Assembly: GCF_009729095.1 (NCBI RefSeq) | Contig: NZ_VTGX01000001.1 | Span: forward strand, 558,001 to 622,000 | Direction: 5' to 3' | DNA length: 64,000 nucleotides | DNA from: Mycolicibacterium sp. CBMA 247 | Lineage (GTDB): Bacteria > Actinomycetota > Actinomycetes > Mycobacteriales > Mycobacteriaceae | Part shown: one piece after another, positions 8,348 through 17,326 of the stretch | Layout of the letters: each line of letters starts with the position of its first letter | Position numbering within the stretch: the first letter of the stretch is position 1 | Program-made: the position numbers and the translations under genes | Notes under the pieces: generated by a model | Database searches by the model: none | What the model was told of the DNA's origin: nothing | What the model saw: the letters and a program-made list of their open reading frames with translations, nothing else

Positions 8348-8718
8348 GCAGCCATGGTGCCAGCTGCCCGCTCCGATCAGTGGGTGTTGGCCACTGTCAG
8401 CAGGTATTCCCACGGCATTGAGGAACCGGTGAGGAACCTGTCGCCGAGCGCGGCGATCTCCGTGTCGAGCAGCGTTCAGGCACTCCCACGTTGGCAGACT
8501 TCGCCAGCCTTTCCGCGCAGTATCGCCGCGCCTACGCGCTGTCACTGCCCACATACGTCGCAGCCGACGACTACCTGGTGTTCACGGCCCTGCGGATGAG
8601 CGGCGTGGTCCAAGCGGCCTGCGAGGCAGGCGAATAACCAATCTCGATCACCTCGACGACTCGCATCTTGCCCGTGATTAAGTGGAGGCCCGCCGCGAGC
8701 GGCGTCGGGAGCGTGGAT
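8348..8718. other. Intergenic stretch with one short unassigned frame
   Basis: 371 bases between two minus-strand genes. A plus-strand frame from TTG 8491 to TAA 8637 encodes 48 residues (LADFASLSAQYRRAYALSLP...) with coding-like codon use, and is open back to 8422. I do not recognise it; it may be the tail of a decayed gene. No RNA gene or clear promoter is seen. Confidence 0.4.
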
Positions 8719-9495
8719 TTAGTCCGATGATCCGGAGTCAGTGAACGTGGTCTGTCCCGGCTCGGGCGGATCAGCTGCCGTGGGTCCGGTGTATGTGGTC
8801 TGTCCCGGTTCAGGTGGCCCATCCTGCGCAGGTCCGGTGAAGGTGGTGTGTCCCGGCTCAGGTGGCCCATCCTGCGCAGGTCCGGTGAAGGTGGTGTGTC
8901 CCGGCTCAGGTGGCCCATCCTGCGCAGGTCCGGTGAAGGTCGTCTGCCCCGGCTCGGGCGGCGGAATCCAACCGTCCCCGGGCGTGACGGGCCGGCCGGG
9001 TTGTGTGGGATAGTCGCGCACCGCTGTTGGATTGTTCGGCGGTGGGACAACGATGGTCGTGGTCGCACCGCCGGGCAGCGCCGGAGCGGGCATTGGTGGC
9101 GCGGGCCGCACTGGCGCCTGAGGCGTCGGCTGTCCGCGGCCACGCTGCCCGTCGCTAGACCCCGACGGCGCCGGGACATTCACACTCGGCGACGGCGCGA
9201 TAGCCGACGTTGGCACTGTCGACGTGGCGGTGGTACCAGCCGGAGTTGTGTTGTCGTCTCTACTGATCGCCAGGGCGACCACAACCGAGATGATCCCGAC
9301 GACCCCACCAGCGAGGGCGATGACAACCGCAGGCACCTTGAACCACGGCAGTCGCTGCTCAGGATCGTCGCTCGGAATTTGCTCATCGCGAGGAACCTGG
9401 TTGTACACCGTCGGTTCTTCTGGAACTTCGCTGTACGCCGTCGGTTCTTCTGGGACCTGGTTGTACACCGTCGGATCTTGGGCGGGGTCAGACAT
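8719..9495 (-). CDS. Proline-rich single-pass membrane protein with N- and C-terminal repeats
   Basis: 258 residues. The N-terminal cytoplasmic part has three near-repeats of about 11 residues (DPTVYNQVPEE, PTAYSEVPEE, PTVYNQVP). One membrane helix follows (AVVIALAGGVVGIISVVVAL, about residues 53-75), then a Thr/Ser/Pro-rich linker and five 16-residue repeats of the form PPEPGQTTFTGPAQDG. Topology is probably cytoplasm-in with an extended cell-wall-facing tail. The YNQVP repeats could be recognition sites, but nothing shows for what. ATG 9495 (MSDPAQDP) is preferred; an in-frame ATG exists at 9531. The longer frame to 10203 is antisense-like and rejected. No enzyme domain. Confidence 0.75.
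   Translation of the reverse strand: MSDPAQDPTVYNQVPEEPTAYSEVPEEPTVYNQVPRDEQIPSDDPEQRLPWFKVPAVVIALAGGVVGIISVVVALAISRDDNTTPAGTTATSTVPTSAIAPSPSVNVPAPSGSSDGQRGRGQPTPQAPVRPAPPMPAPALPGGATTTIVVPPPNNPTAVRDYPTQPGRPVTPGDGWIPPPEPGQTTFTGPAQDGPPEPGHTTFTGPAQDGPPEPGHTTFTGPAQDGPPEPGQTTYTGPTAADPPEPGQTTFTDSGSSD
8741..8980. repeat. Five 48-bp tandem repeats inside the proline-rich protein gene
   Basis: Units start at 8741, 8789, 8837, 8885 and 8933. Units 3 and 4 are identical over all 48 bases; the first and last are diverged. The period keeps the reading frame (16 codons), so copy number can change without frameshift. Confidence 0.9.
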
Positions 9496-9961
9496 GGCCG
9501 GAGCATATCTTCTTCCGGAATCAGAGTGCATCGGGAAATCGAAAGCCACCATGGGAATTCGAGAGAATCCGGAGCTGGGCGCACACTCACCCGGTATGGA
9601 GTAGCGCCGATTCCGCGCTGGCTCTGTTGTTGGATCATATTGGGGCAGAGCCGATTCCAATACAATAGGCACTTGGTGACGAGTGGCAGAGGCGTTCCGG
9701 CTACTGCGTGCGGTCCATCGATTCGGTTTTTCGCAAGTGCGACTAGGAAATTCGAAAGTGCTACGCAGAGTTGCCCGGGTACGGTGGCTTCGCGTTGCTC
9801 TTCTTCGGTTTCGTTGAGGTTGGTCTCGGTTCCGGCGCGGCGGGTGGCTTCGGCTAGGACTGCTTTGAGGACGCGCTGGGTGTCTTCTCGGTCCCCGTAG
9901 GCAGCGCGGTAGTGCTCGCGTTCGAGGCGGCCGCGATTCCGCGGCCGGCCTGAGCGCCGCA
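9496..9961. other. Intergenic stretch with a doubtful coupled frame
   Basis: 466 bases. A minus-strand frame starts at ATG 9962, overlapping the stop of the ThDP enzyme gene (TGATG). Its first 65 residues (MRRSGRPRNRGRLEREHYRA...) look coding: charged and helical with Glu/Arg-rich turns. Beyond about 9750 codon use decays, and the frame runs into the proline-rich gene. It could be a remnant or short accessory protein. The 9940 area also has a GC-rich hairpin (GGCCGCG...CCGCGGCC). Confidence 0.35.
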
Positions 9962-11698
9962 TCAGTCCAGGATGCGGCGGGCGACGTTGGTGGTGACCAG
10001 GTCCAGAAGTTCGTCGGCGCGCCCGGCCAGGATGGTGCGGATCGCGTAGAGCGAGAAGCCTTTTGCCTGTTCGGCGGTGATTGCCGGCGGGATCGACAGT
10101 TCCTGGCGCGCGGTGAGAACGTCGACGACGGCGGGGCCGTCGTGCGCGAAGGCGTCGACGATGGCGCGTTCGAGGTCTGCCGGTTCGGTGACCCTCCTGC
10201 CAAAGATTCCCATGGCCTGGGCCACCGCGGCGAAGTCGGGGTTGACCAGGTCGGTGCCGAACGTGACGATGCCTGCGGCCTTCATCTCCAGCTCGACGAA
10301 GTTGAGCGACGAGTTGTTGAACACGATGAGTTTGACCGGCAGCCGGTTCTGGATCAGCGTCACCAACTCGCCGAAGAGCATGGTCAGCCCGCCGTCACCG
10401 GCCAGCGCCACCACCTGCCGGTCGGGGAACGCGGTCTGCGCCCCGATCGCGTGCGGCAGCGCATTGGCCATGGTCCCGTGGTTGAACGAGCCGATCAGCC
10501 GGCGCCGCCCGTTCATGGTCAGGTAGCGCGCCGCCCACACCACCGGGGAGCCGACGTCGCAGGTGAACACCGCATTGTCGGAGGCGAGTCGGTTGGCAAG
10601 CGCGGCAACGTATTCCGGCCGGATCGGGGTCTTGTTCCGGTCGTTGACGGCCAGCGAGTCGAGCGTGGCGCGGGTCTTGCGATAGTGGCGCAGCGACCGG
10701 TCCAGGTGCTCACGGTTGTCCTTGGGCCGCAGCAGGGGTTGCAGCGCGGCCAGGGTGTCCCTGACGGTGCCGCGCAGCCCGAGGTCGATCGGGGCTCGTC
10801 GGCCGAGGTTCCGGCCGCGGATGTCTACCTGGATGATCGTGGCGCCCTCGGGGTAGAACTGCTGATACGGGAAGTCGGTGCCCAGCATCAGCAGGGTGTC
10901 GGCCTCTTTGATGGCCTTGTACCCCGACGCAAAGCCGAGCAGCCCGGTCATGCCGACGTCGAACGGGTTGTCGTACTCGATGAATTCCTTGCCACGCAAC
11001 GCATGAACGATCGGGGCCTGCAGGGTCGACGCCAACCCGATCAGTGCTTCGTGCGAACCTGCCACCCCCGCGCCGCCGAGAATGGTGACCCGCTCGGCGG
11101 CGTTGAGGATGTCCGCCGCGCGCCGCACCGACTCGTCGTCGGGACGCACGATCGATCGGGTGGGCCGCACCGGGCGGGCTGACCAGCCGGCCTCCCCCGC
11201 GCGCTGCAGGAAGATCTCGCCGGGGACGACGATGACGGCGACGCCGTTTTCCTCGACGGCCGTACGCATCGCCATCTCCAGGATTCGCGGCGCCATCTCG
11301 GGGGTGCTGACGAGTTCGCAGTACACGCTGCACTCGCGAAAAAGGTCCTGCGGGTGAGTTTCCTGGAAGTACTCAGACCCGATCTCGGTGCGCGGAATAT
11401 GGGCGGCGATCGCCAGCACCGGAACGCGACTGCGATGCGCGTCGAACAGCCCGTTGATCAGGTGCAGGTTGCCTGGGCCGCAGCTGCCCGCGCACACCGC
11501 CAGCTGGCCGGTCAGCGCGGCATCGGCCGCCGCGGCGAACGCGGCGGTCTCCTCGTGGCGGACGTGCTGCCAGGTGATCTCGCCGCTGCGGCGGATGGCA
11601 TCGGTGAATCCGTTGAGACTGTCGCCGGGAAGGCCGTAGACCCGCCGTACCCCGCTCAGTGTCAGTGTGGAGATGACATGGTCTGCAATGGTCGCCAT
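9962..11698 (-). CDS. Thiamine-diphosphate enzyme of the pyruvate oxidase (PoxB) type
   Basis: 578-residue ThDP enzyme with the three usual domains. The N-terminal PYR domain has GLPGDSLNGF, the catalytic Glu in VRHEETAAFAAAADA, and EYFQETHPQDLF. The central domain (TILGGAGVAGSHEALIGLA) probably binds FAD. The C-terminal PP domain has the metal/ThDP motif GDGGLTMLFGELVTLIQNRLPV...NNSS. These features fit pyruvate:quinone oxidoreductase, which makes acetate and CO2 at the membrane, better than acetolactate synthase. The start is ATG 11698 after GGGGAGG; GTG 11701 is directly in front. No partner gene is adjacent. Confidence 0.85.
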   Translation of the reverse strand: MATIADHVISTLTLSGVRRVYGLPGDSLNGFTDAIRRSGEITWQHVRHEETAAFAAAADAALTGQLAVCAGSCGPGNLHLINGLFDAHRSRVPVLAIAAHIPRTEIGSEYFQETHPQDLFRECSVYCELVSTPEMAPRILEMAMRTAVEENGVAVIVVPGEIFLQRAGEAGWSARPVRPTRSIVRPDDESVRRAADILNAAERVTILGGAGVAGSHEALIGLASTLQAPIVHALRGKEFIEYDNPFDVGMTGLLGFASGYKAIKEADTLLMLGTDFPYQQFYPEGATIIQVDIRGRNLGRRAPIDLGLRGTVRDTLAALQPLLRPKDNREHLDRSLRHYRKTRATLDSLAVNDRNKTPIRPEYVAALANRLASDNAVFTCDVGSPVVWAARYLTMNGRRRLIGSFNHGTMANALPHAIGAQTAFPDRQVVALAGDGGLTMLFGELVTLIQNRLPVKLIVFNNSSLNFVELEMKAAGIVTFGTDLVNPDFAAVAQAMGIFGRRVTEPADLERAIVDAFAHDGPAVVDVLTARQELSIPPAITAEQAKGFSLYAIRTILAGRADELLDLVTTNVARRILD

Positions 11699-11717
11699 CA
11701 CGCCTCCCCAGTGTGTG

Positions 11718-11764
11718 ATTCCGGCGTGATCGGTGACGCTGGACGCCCTCGACCACGCCGGAAT
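11718..11764. terminator. 11-bp inverted repeat downstream of the SDR gene
   Basis: ATTCCGGCGTG (11718-11728) pairs with CACGCCGGAAT (11754-11764) around a 25-nt loop. It lies after the SDR stop and before the ThDP gene on the minus strand, so it may end SDR transcripts. It shares GATTCCGGCGTGAT with the palindrome at 55348. Confidence 0.45.
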
Positions 11765-11769
11765 TCACT

Positions 11770-12537
11770 CTACTTGGCGGCGAACCGCTGGCCGCCGTCC
11801 AAACGCAGGCACTGGCCGTTGAGCATCGGGTTCTCGGCGATCGCGACGGCTAGCTTGGCGTACTCCTCCGGCTTGCCCAGGCGCTTCGGGAACGCGGCGT
11901 CCTTGGTCAGCACCGCGGCGAACTCGTCGGGGATGCCTTCAGTCAGGCCGGTGGCGAACAGGCTCGGGGCGATGGCCAGCACGCGGATTCCCAGGCTGCC
12001 CAGGTCGCGCGCCATGGTCAGGCACATACCGGCGATGGCGGCCTTGGACGCGGTGTAGGCGACCTGGCCGATCTGGCCCTCGAACGCCGCGATGGACGCG
12101 GTGTTGATGATGACGCCGCGCTCCTCGGCCTCGGCGTCGACCGGCTCGTTCTTGCTCATGTGCCAGGCCGCGAGCCGGCTGATGTTGAAGGTGCCGATCA
12201 GGTTGAGGTCGATGCTGGAGCGGAACGAATCCAGGCTGTGCGGGCCGTCCTTCTTGATGGTGCGCTCGCCGATGCCGCCACCGGCGGTGGTCACGGCGAT
12301 GTGCAGGCCAGCCAGGGCCGCAACGGCCTGCTCGAGGACCTTTTCGGTGCCGTCGAAGTCGGTGACGTCGACGGCGAAGAACGAGCCGCCGATCGCGTCG
12401 GCCACTTCCTGGCCCTTGGACTGCGGCCGGTCCAACACGGCCACGGTCGCGCCGCGCTTGGCCAATGCCTCTGCGGTGGCCCGGCCGAAGCCCGACGCGC
12501 CGCCGACGACGATGGCTTTCTTGCCTTCGATCTCCAT
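11770..12537 (-). CDS. SDR dehydrogenase, 3-hydroxyacyl-CoA dehydrogenase type II-like
   Basis: 255-residue short-chain dehydrogenase. The Rossmann motif is VVGGASGFGRATAEAL; Asp after strand 2 (VLDRPQSKG) predicts NAD preference. Catalytic residues lie in NTASIAAFEG and YTASKAAIAG, and the C-terminus ends in LDGGQRFAAK. The GDPHSL-like loop and overall pattern resemble the HSD10/type II 3-hydroxyacyl-CoA dehydrogenases that act in branched-chain and fatty acid oxidation. ATG 12537 is followed by a typical SDR first strand (KKAIVVGG); AAGGAAG lies 3 bp upstream. It stands alone; the next minus-strand gene is separated by a palindrome. Confidence 0.85.
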   Translation of the reverse strand: MEIEGKKAIVVGGASGFGRATAEALAKRGATVAVLDRPQSKGQEVADAIGGSFFAVDVTDFDGTEKVLEQAVAALAGLHIAVTTAGGGIGERTIKKDGPHSLDSFRSSIDLNLIGTFNISRLAAWHMSKNEPVDAEAEERGVIINTASIAAFEGQIGQVAYTASKAAIAGMCLTMARDLGSLGIRVLAIAPSLFATGLTEGIPDEFAAVLTKDAAFPKRLGKPEEYAKLAVAIAENPMLNGQCLRLDGGQRFAAK

Positions 12538-12636
12538 CTAGCTTCCTTTCCAAAAATGACCGAAATCGTAAAGCAACCTATCCCATCAAGCCTTCCGGTA
12601 AGCCTTTCGGGTTCGCCCTCCTGTTCCCCCAGCACC

Positions 12637-12697
12637 GCGAGCGACCGTGTCTGTACATAGACACGCCGCAGTTCACCGACATTTTGCGGTCGCTCGC
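12637..12697. repeat. Palindromic intergenic repeat, family A, copy 1
   Basis: GCGAGCGACCG (12637-12647) pairs with CGGTCGCTCGC (12687-12697). Inside is a second stem, GTGTCT/AGACAC, around GTACAT. Most of the element recurs at 22985-23044. Between divergent genes (SDR minus, YqeY plus), so it is not a simple shared terminator. Confidence 0.8.
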
Positions 12698-12759
12698 CGC
12701 CGACGAGCGTGCGAAAAACTCTCGACGGCCACCCCGCACGCCGATTAGGTTCGCCTGCC

Positions 12760-13140
12760 ATGACACCGGCACAGCATTGGCGCGACCAGCTCCGTCACTC
12801 CCTGCTCTCGGCGCGCAAATCCCGCGACACCACCCGCGTCACGGCCATCCGGTCGGCGTTGAGCGCCATCGACAACGCCGAGACCCCGCAGGCCGATCGG
12901 ACCGATACCCGTATCGGCGGATCGATCGCCGGCGCAGTGTCCGGGGTGGGCTCGACCGAGATTGCCCGCCGGGTCCTCAGCGATGCCGAGATTCGCGATC
13001 TCATCCAGGCCGAGGTCGATGAACAGCTCACAGCGGCAGACGAATACATCGCGGGCGGACACCACGAACGGGCATCGGATCTGCAGTCACAGGCCGCCGT
13101 CCTGACCCAGATGCTCAGCCAAGAATCGGAGGATGTCTGA
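12760..13140 (+). CDS. GatB/YqeY domain protein
   Basis: 126 residues, all helical, of the family that resembles the tail domain of the GatB tRNA amidotransferase subunit. Supporting segments: SARKSRDTTRVTAIRSALSAIDNAE near the N-terminus, LSDAEIRDLIQAEVDEQLTAADEYIAGG in the middle, and a final ASDLQSQAAVLTQMLSQ helix. It is slightly short for the usual 150 residues. ATG 12760 is preferred over the in-frame start at 12709. It lies 21 bp before ligB, probably one transcript. The biochemical role of stand-alone members is not established. Confidence 0.8.
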   Translation: MTPAQHWRDQLRHSLLSARKSRDTTRVTAIRSALSAIDNAETPQADRTDTRIGGSIAGAVSGVGSTEIARRVLSDAEIRDLIQAEVDEQLTAADEYIAGGHHERASDLQSQAAVLTQMLSQESEDV

Positions 13141-13161
13141 CCCCCGTGGCACGCTGAGGAC

Positions 13162-14685
13162 GTGTTGCTCGCCGAAGTGGCCGCCGCGTCCGCCGACATC
13201 GCCGGGGCCTCGGCACGGCTGGCCAAGATCGACCGCATCGCGACCCTGCTGAGCGCGGCCGCCGCCGAGGGGGACGCGCACGCGGTGGCAGTGACGGTGT
13301 CTTGGCTGTCCGGGGAGCTCCCGCAACGCCAGATCGGTGTCGGGTGGGCGACGCTGCGTTCGCTGCCGACGCCGTCGGAGCGCCCCATATTGACCGTCAC
13401 CGACGCCGACGAACGGTTCACCCAGATCGGCGCGGTCTCGGGGAAGGGCTCTCAGTCGCTGCGTGCCGAGCTGGTGCGCGACCTGTTCGCGACGGCGACC
13501 GAGGACGAGCAGACATTCCTGCGGCGGCTGCTCGGCGGCGAATTGCGCCAGGGCGCCCTGGCAGGGGTGATGGCCGACGCCGTGGCCCGCGCATCCGACA
13601 TCCCCGCGGCCGAGGTCCGGCGCGCCGCCATGCTGGCCGGTGACCTACCCGCCGTGGCCGCCGCAGCGCTGACCGGTGGCCGTTCCGCCCTGTCGGAGTT
13701 CAGGTTGCAGGTCGGTCGTCCGGTCGGGCCCATGCTCGCGCAGACCGCAACCGACGTCGCCGACGCGCTCGAACGGCTCGGCGGTACAGCGGTTCTGGAA
13801 GCCAAGCTGGACGGCGCCCGCGTGCAGATCCACCGCAAGGGATCAGACGTGTCGGTCTACACCCGCAGCCTGGACGACGTCACCAACCGACTGCCCGAGG
13901 TGGTCGAGGCGACGCTGGCACTGACCGCGACCGATCTGATCGCCGACGCGGAGGCCATCGCACTGCGGCCCGATGGACGCCCGCACCCGTTCCAGGTCAC
14001 CGCCGCCCGGTTCGGTCGCAAGACGCCGCGCGACCTCGAACCGTTGTCGGTGTTCTTGTTCGATCTGCTGCACCTCGACGGTCGGGATCTGCTCGATCTG
14101 CCCACCGAGCAGCGGCTGGCCGCATTGGACCGGCTCGTCCCCGCCGATCGGCGCGTCGATCGAGTTGTCACCGCCGACGCCGTGGTCGCGCAAGAGTTTC
14201 TGGACCGCACGCTGGCCGCCGGTCACGAGGGCGTGATGGCCAAGTCACCGACCGCACCGTATGAGGCCGGCCGCCGTGGCGCCGGCTGGCTCAAGGTCAA
14301 GCCGGTGCACACCCTGGATCTGGTGGTGCTCGCGGTCGAGCGGGGGTCGGGGCGGCGTACCGGCACGTTGTCCAATATCCATCTGGGCGCCAGGGATCCC
14401 GATACCGGCGGATTCGTGATGCTGGGCAAGACGTTCAAGGGCATGACCGACGCGATGCTGGCGTGGCAGACCGAGCGTTTCCATCAGTTGCAGGTCGGCG
14501 ACGACGGCTGGGTGGTCACGGTGCGGCCCGAGCAGGTTGTCGAGATCGCCTTCGACGGCGTCCAGCGATCGAGCCGCTACCCAGGTGGCGTCGCGCTGCG
14601 GTTCGCCCGGGTGCTGCGCTATCGGCATGACAAGCCCGCCGATCAAGCCGACACGATCGGCGCGGTACGCGAATTCCTCACCTGA
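13162..14685 (+). CDS. ligB: ATP-dependent DNA ligase LigB
   Basis: 507-residue DNA ligase. An N-terminal helical DNA-binding domain (residues 1-200) precedes the nucleotidyltransferase domain. The adenylated lysine is in motif [14 protein letters not shown] (about residue 215). Other motifs: [15 protein letters not shown] (III), EAIAL (IIIa region), [26 protein letters not shown] (IV-V). An OB-fold domain ends the protein. It seals nicks using ATP and is not the essential NAD-dependent LigA. GTG 13162 is the start (MLLAEVAAA). It corresponds to Rv3062 in gene order, followed by cstA as in M. tuberculosis. Confidence 0.93.
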   Translation: MLLAEVAAASADIAGASARLAKIDRIATLLSAAAAEGDAHAVAVTVSWLSGELPQRQIGVGWATLRSLPTPSERPILTVTDADERFTQIGAVSGKGSQSLRAELVRDLFATATEDEQTFLRRLLGGELRQGALAGVMADAVARASDIPAAEVRRAAMLAGDLPAVAAAALTGGRSALSEFRLQVGRPVGPMLAQTATDVADALERLGGTAVLEAKLDGARVQIHRKGSDVSVYTRSLDDVTNRLPEVVEATLALTATDLIADAEAIALRPDGRPHPFQVTAARFGRKTPRDLEPLSVFLFDLLHLDGRDLLDLPTEQRLAALDRLVPADRRVDRVVTADAVVAQEFLDRTLAAGHEGVMAKSPTAPYEAGRRGAGWLKVKPVHTLDLVVLAVERGSGRRTGTLSNIHLGARDPDTGGFVMLGKTFKGMTDAMLAWQTERFHQLQVGDDGWVVTVRPEQVVEIAFDGVQRSSRYPGGVALRFARVLRYRHDKPADQADTIGAVREFLT

Positions 14686-14791
14686 CGCGCCGCGGTTAAG
14701 GTTCGCAAAACCAGGATTCGATGCCGCTCGGTTTGGCTCGATGAAAAGATCACTGACGACGCATACGAGCATGGGCGAGCGAGGAGAGATC

Positions 14792-17098
14792 GTGGCAACA
14801 CCGGATGCCCCACCGGCGGATCGCATCGAGGAGCACGACGGCGACGTCACCTATATCCGCACCGACAAAGACCTGCCGCCGGTGGCCATAATTGATCGCC
14901 GCGGTGTCACCGCCAAGCACAAGGCGATCTTCGCGATCGTCGCGGTGCTGGGCGCGATCGGCTGGGCGGTGATCGCATTCTTCCGCGGTGAGACTGTCAA
15001 CGCGGTCTGGTTCGTGATCGCCGCGATCTGCACCTACGTCATCGGCTTCCGGTTCTACGCCAGGCTGATCGAAATGAAAATTGTGCAGCCGCGCGACGAC
15101 AATGCCACTCCGGCAGAGCTTTTCGATAACGGCACGGACTACATGCCGACCGACCGGCGGGTGCTTTTCGGTCATCACTTCGCCGCGATCGCCGGCGCGG
15201 GTCCGCTGGTCGGCCCGGTGCTGGCCATGCAGATGGGCTACCTGCCCGGAACCATTTGGATCATCGTCGGCGCGGTGGTGGCCGGCTGCGTCCAGGACTA
15301 CCTGGTGCTGTCGATCTCGGTGCGCCGGCGCGGGCGCTCGCTCGGTCAGATGGCGCGCGACGAGCTCGGCGTGATCGGCGGCGTGGCGGCGATCGTCGGC
15401 GTGCTGGTCATCATGGTGATCCTGCTGGCGGTGCTGGCCCTTGTGGTGGTCAACGCGCTGGCCGAGAGCCCCTGGGGGGTTTTCTCGATCGCGATGACGA
15501 TCCCGATCGCCATCTTCATGGGCCTGTACCTGCGCTTCTTCCGGCCCGGCCGGGTGTCGGAGGTGTCGCTCATCGGCGTGGCGCTGCTGTTGCTCGCGGT
15601 CGTCTCCGGCGGCTGGGTCGCCGAAACATCCTGGGGAGCGGACTGGTTCACGCTCTCGAAGGTCACGCTGTCGTGGTGCATCATCGTCTACGGCCTGGCC
15701 GCCTCGGTGCTGCCGGTGTGGTTCCTGCTGGCCCCGCGCGATTACCTGTCGACCTTCATGAAAGTCGGCACCATCGCACTGCTGGCCGTCGGCATCTTGA
15801 TCGCCCGGCCGGTGATGCAGGCCCCGGCCATCTCGCAGTTCGCCAGTAGCGGCACGGGTCCGGTGTTCGCCGGTTCGTTGTTCCCGTTCCTGTTCATCAC
15901 CATCGCCTGCGGTGCGCTGTCCGGCTTTCACTCGCTGATCTCCTCGGGCACCACGCCCAAGCTGCTGGAGAAGGAAAGCCAGATGCGGCTGATCGGCTAC
16001 GGCGGCATGCTCACCGAATCGTTCGTCGCGATCATGGCCCTGATCACCGCGGCGATCCTCAACCAGCATCTGTACTTTGCGATCAACGCGCCGACGGCGG
16101 CCACCGGTACGACGGCACAGACCGCGGCCGACTACGTCAACGGCCTGGGCCTGTCCGGTCAGCCGATCACCGGCCAGGAGATCACCGCGGCCGCCGAGGG
16201 TGTCGGTGAGCATTCGATCGTCTCGCGCACCGGCGGTGCCCCCACCCTGGCCTTCGGTATGTCCGAGGTGCTGCACCAGGTGTTCGGCGGGGCAAGCCTC
16301 AAGGCGTTCTGGTACCACTTCGCGATCATGTTCGAGGCGTTGTTCATCCTCACCACGGTCGACGCCGGCACCCGAGTGGCACGGTTCATGCTGTCCGACG
16401 GCCTGGGCAATCTCGGTGGGCCGCTGAAGAAACTGCGCAATCCCAGCTGGCGGGCCGGCGCGTGGGCCTGCTCGATCATCGTCGTCGCCGCGTGGGGCTC
16501 GATCCTGCTGATGGGCGTGACAGACCCGTTGGGTGGCATCAACACCCTGTTCCCGCTGTTCGGCATCGCCAATCAGCTGCTGGCCGCGATCGCGCTGACG
16601 GTGGTCACCGTGGTGGTGATCAAGCGCGGCTTGGTGAAATGGGCCTGGATTCCCGGTATTCCGTTGCTGTGGGATCTGCTGGTGACGATGACGGCGTCAT
16701 GGCAGAAGATCTTCTCGGCCGATCCAAAGGTCGGGTACTGGAAGCAGCATTCGCAGTACGTCGCGGCCAAGGAGGCCGGGCAGTCGTCATTCGGAGCAGC
16801 GAAGAACCCTGACCAGATCGACGCCGTCATCCGCAACACCTTCATCCAGGGCACCCTGTCGGTGGTGTTCGCGGTGCTGGTGCTGATCGTGTTCGTTGCG
16901 GGTGTGGTGATGGCGCTGCAGGCGCTGCGCGGGGCGGGTCGGGCACTGGCCGTGGACGAAGAGGTGCCGTCGCGCATCTTCGCACCGTCAGGACTGATCC
17001 CCACACCGGTCGAGAAGGAGGTGCAGAAGCAGTGGGACGCATTGTCCGGAGCACACGCCAGGCCGCACGCCACATCGGGTGGTACTGGTCAACATTGA
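14792..17098 (+). CDS. cstA: CstA-family carbon starvation/peptide-pyruvate transporter
   Basis: 768-residue inner-membrane protein with about 16 hydrophobic helices. Family signatures include FGHHFAAIAGAGPLVGPVLAMQMGYLPG near residues 130-160, and GALSGFHSLISSGTTPKLL. CstA proteins import peptides or pyruvate during carbon limitation. GTG 14792 follows GAGGAGAG and gives a length close to the 758 residues I recall for the M. tuberculosis protein; ATGs at 14741 and 14771 are in frame. The 3' end overlaps the YbdD-like gene by 67 bp, the usual cstA-ybdD pairing. A 106-bp gap separates it from ligB. Confidence 0.9.
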   Translation: MATPDAPPADRIEEHDGDVTYIRTDKDLPPVAIIDRRGVTAKHKAIFAIVAVLGAIGWAVIAFFRGETVNAVWFVIAAICTYVIGFRFYARLIEMKIVQPRDDNATPAELFDNGTDYMPTDRRVLFGHHFAAIAGAGPLVGPVLAMQMGYLPGTIWIIVGAVVAGCVQDYLVLSISVRRRGRSLGQMARDELGVIGGVAAIVGVLVIMVILLAVLALVVVNALAESPWGVFSIAMTIPIAIFMGLYLRFFRPGRVSEVSLIGVALLLLAVVSGGWVAETSWGADWFTLSKVTLSWCIIVYGLAASVLPVWFLLAPRDYLSTFMKVGTIALLAVGILIARPVMQAPAISQFASSGTGPVFAGSLFPFLFITIACGALSGFHSLISSGTTPKLLEKESQMRLIGYGGMLTESFVAIMALITAAILNQHLYFAINAPTAATGTTAQTAADYVNGLGLSGQPITGQEITAAAEGVGEHSIVSRTGGAPTLAFGMSEVLHQVFGGASLKAFWYHFAIMFEALFILTTVDAGTRVARFMLSDGLGNLGGPLKKLRNPSWRAGAWACSIIVVAAWGSILLMGVTDPLGGINTLFPLFGIANQLLAAIALTVVTVVVIKRGLVKWAWIPGIPLLWDLLVTMTASWQKIFSADPKVGYWKQHSQYVAAKEAGQSSFGAAKNPDQIDAVIRNTFIQGTLSVVFAVLVLIVFVAGVVMALQALRGAGRALAVDEEVPSRIFAPSGLIPTPVEKEVQKQWDALSGAHARPHATSGGTGQH

Positions 17099-17235
17099 TG
17101 GGCGACAACCACTATCGGCGCTATGTCGCGAGCCGCGGCCGCTCCCATCCGGGTGAGCCGGTGTTGTCCGAGCGGGATTATTGGAAGATGCGGCACCGCA
17201 ATACCGAGGCCGATCCAGGGGCGCGGTGCTGCTGA
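17032..17235 (+). CDS. YbdD/YjiX-family small protein, CstA partner
   Basis: 67 residues. The pattern GWYWSTLMGDNHYRRYVASRGRSHPGEPV with YWKMRH is characteristic of the YbdD/YjiX family encoded directly after cstA-type transporters. The C-terminus ends ARCC; paired cysteines are common there. GTG 17032 lies inside the cstA 3' end in another frame, so translation is probably coupled. The role in transporter assembly or regulation is inferred from constant gene pairing. Confidence 0.85.
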   Translation: MGRIVRSTRQAARHIGWYWSTLMGDNHYRRYVASRGRSHPGEPVLSERDYWKMRHRNTEADPGARCC

Positions 17236-17283
17236 CCAACGAATCTGCCGATCGCCTGGCCTGACGCCGTCGCGTCCGGCTAA

Positions 17284-17300
17284 ACTGTCGTCCATACGGT
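17284..17300. promoter_or_regulatory. 17-bp operator-like site before amidohydrolase 1
   Basis: ACTGTCGTCCATACGGT, 26 bp upstream of the amidohydrolase start. Matches the shared pattern ACNGT-N7-NACNGT seen at eleven other intergenic positions; best defined at 34565 and 38103. Confidence 0.6.
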
Positions 17301-17326
17301 AAGGCAGTCGTGAATGGAGCGCGTCC

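Noticed and set aside
8741..8980. CRISPR array or non-coding minisatellite
   Set aside because: Units are directly adjacent without spacers and keep the reading frame of a membrane protein.
9180..9962. 260-codon minus-strand frame as a full gene
   Set aside because: Only the first third looks coding; the rest overlaps the proline-rich protein gene in another frame.
14750..16318. 522-codon minus-strand frame opposite cstA
   Set aside because: Shadow of a high-GC membrane protein gene; composition is His/Asp/Arg-rich and no start signal.
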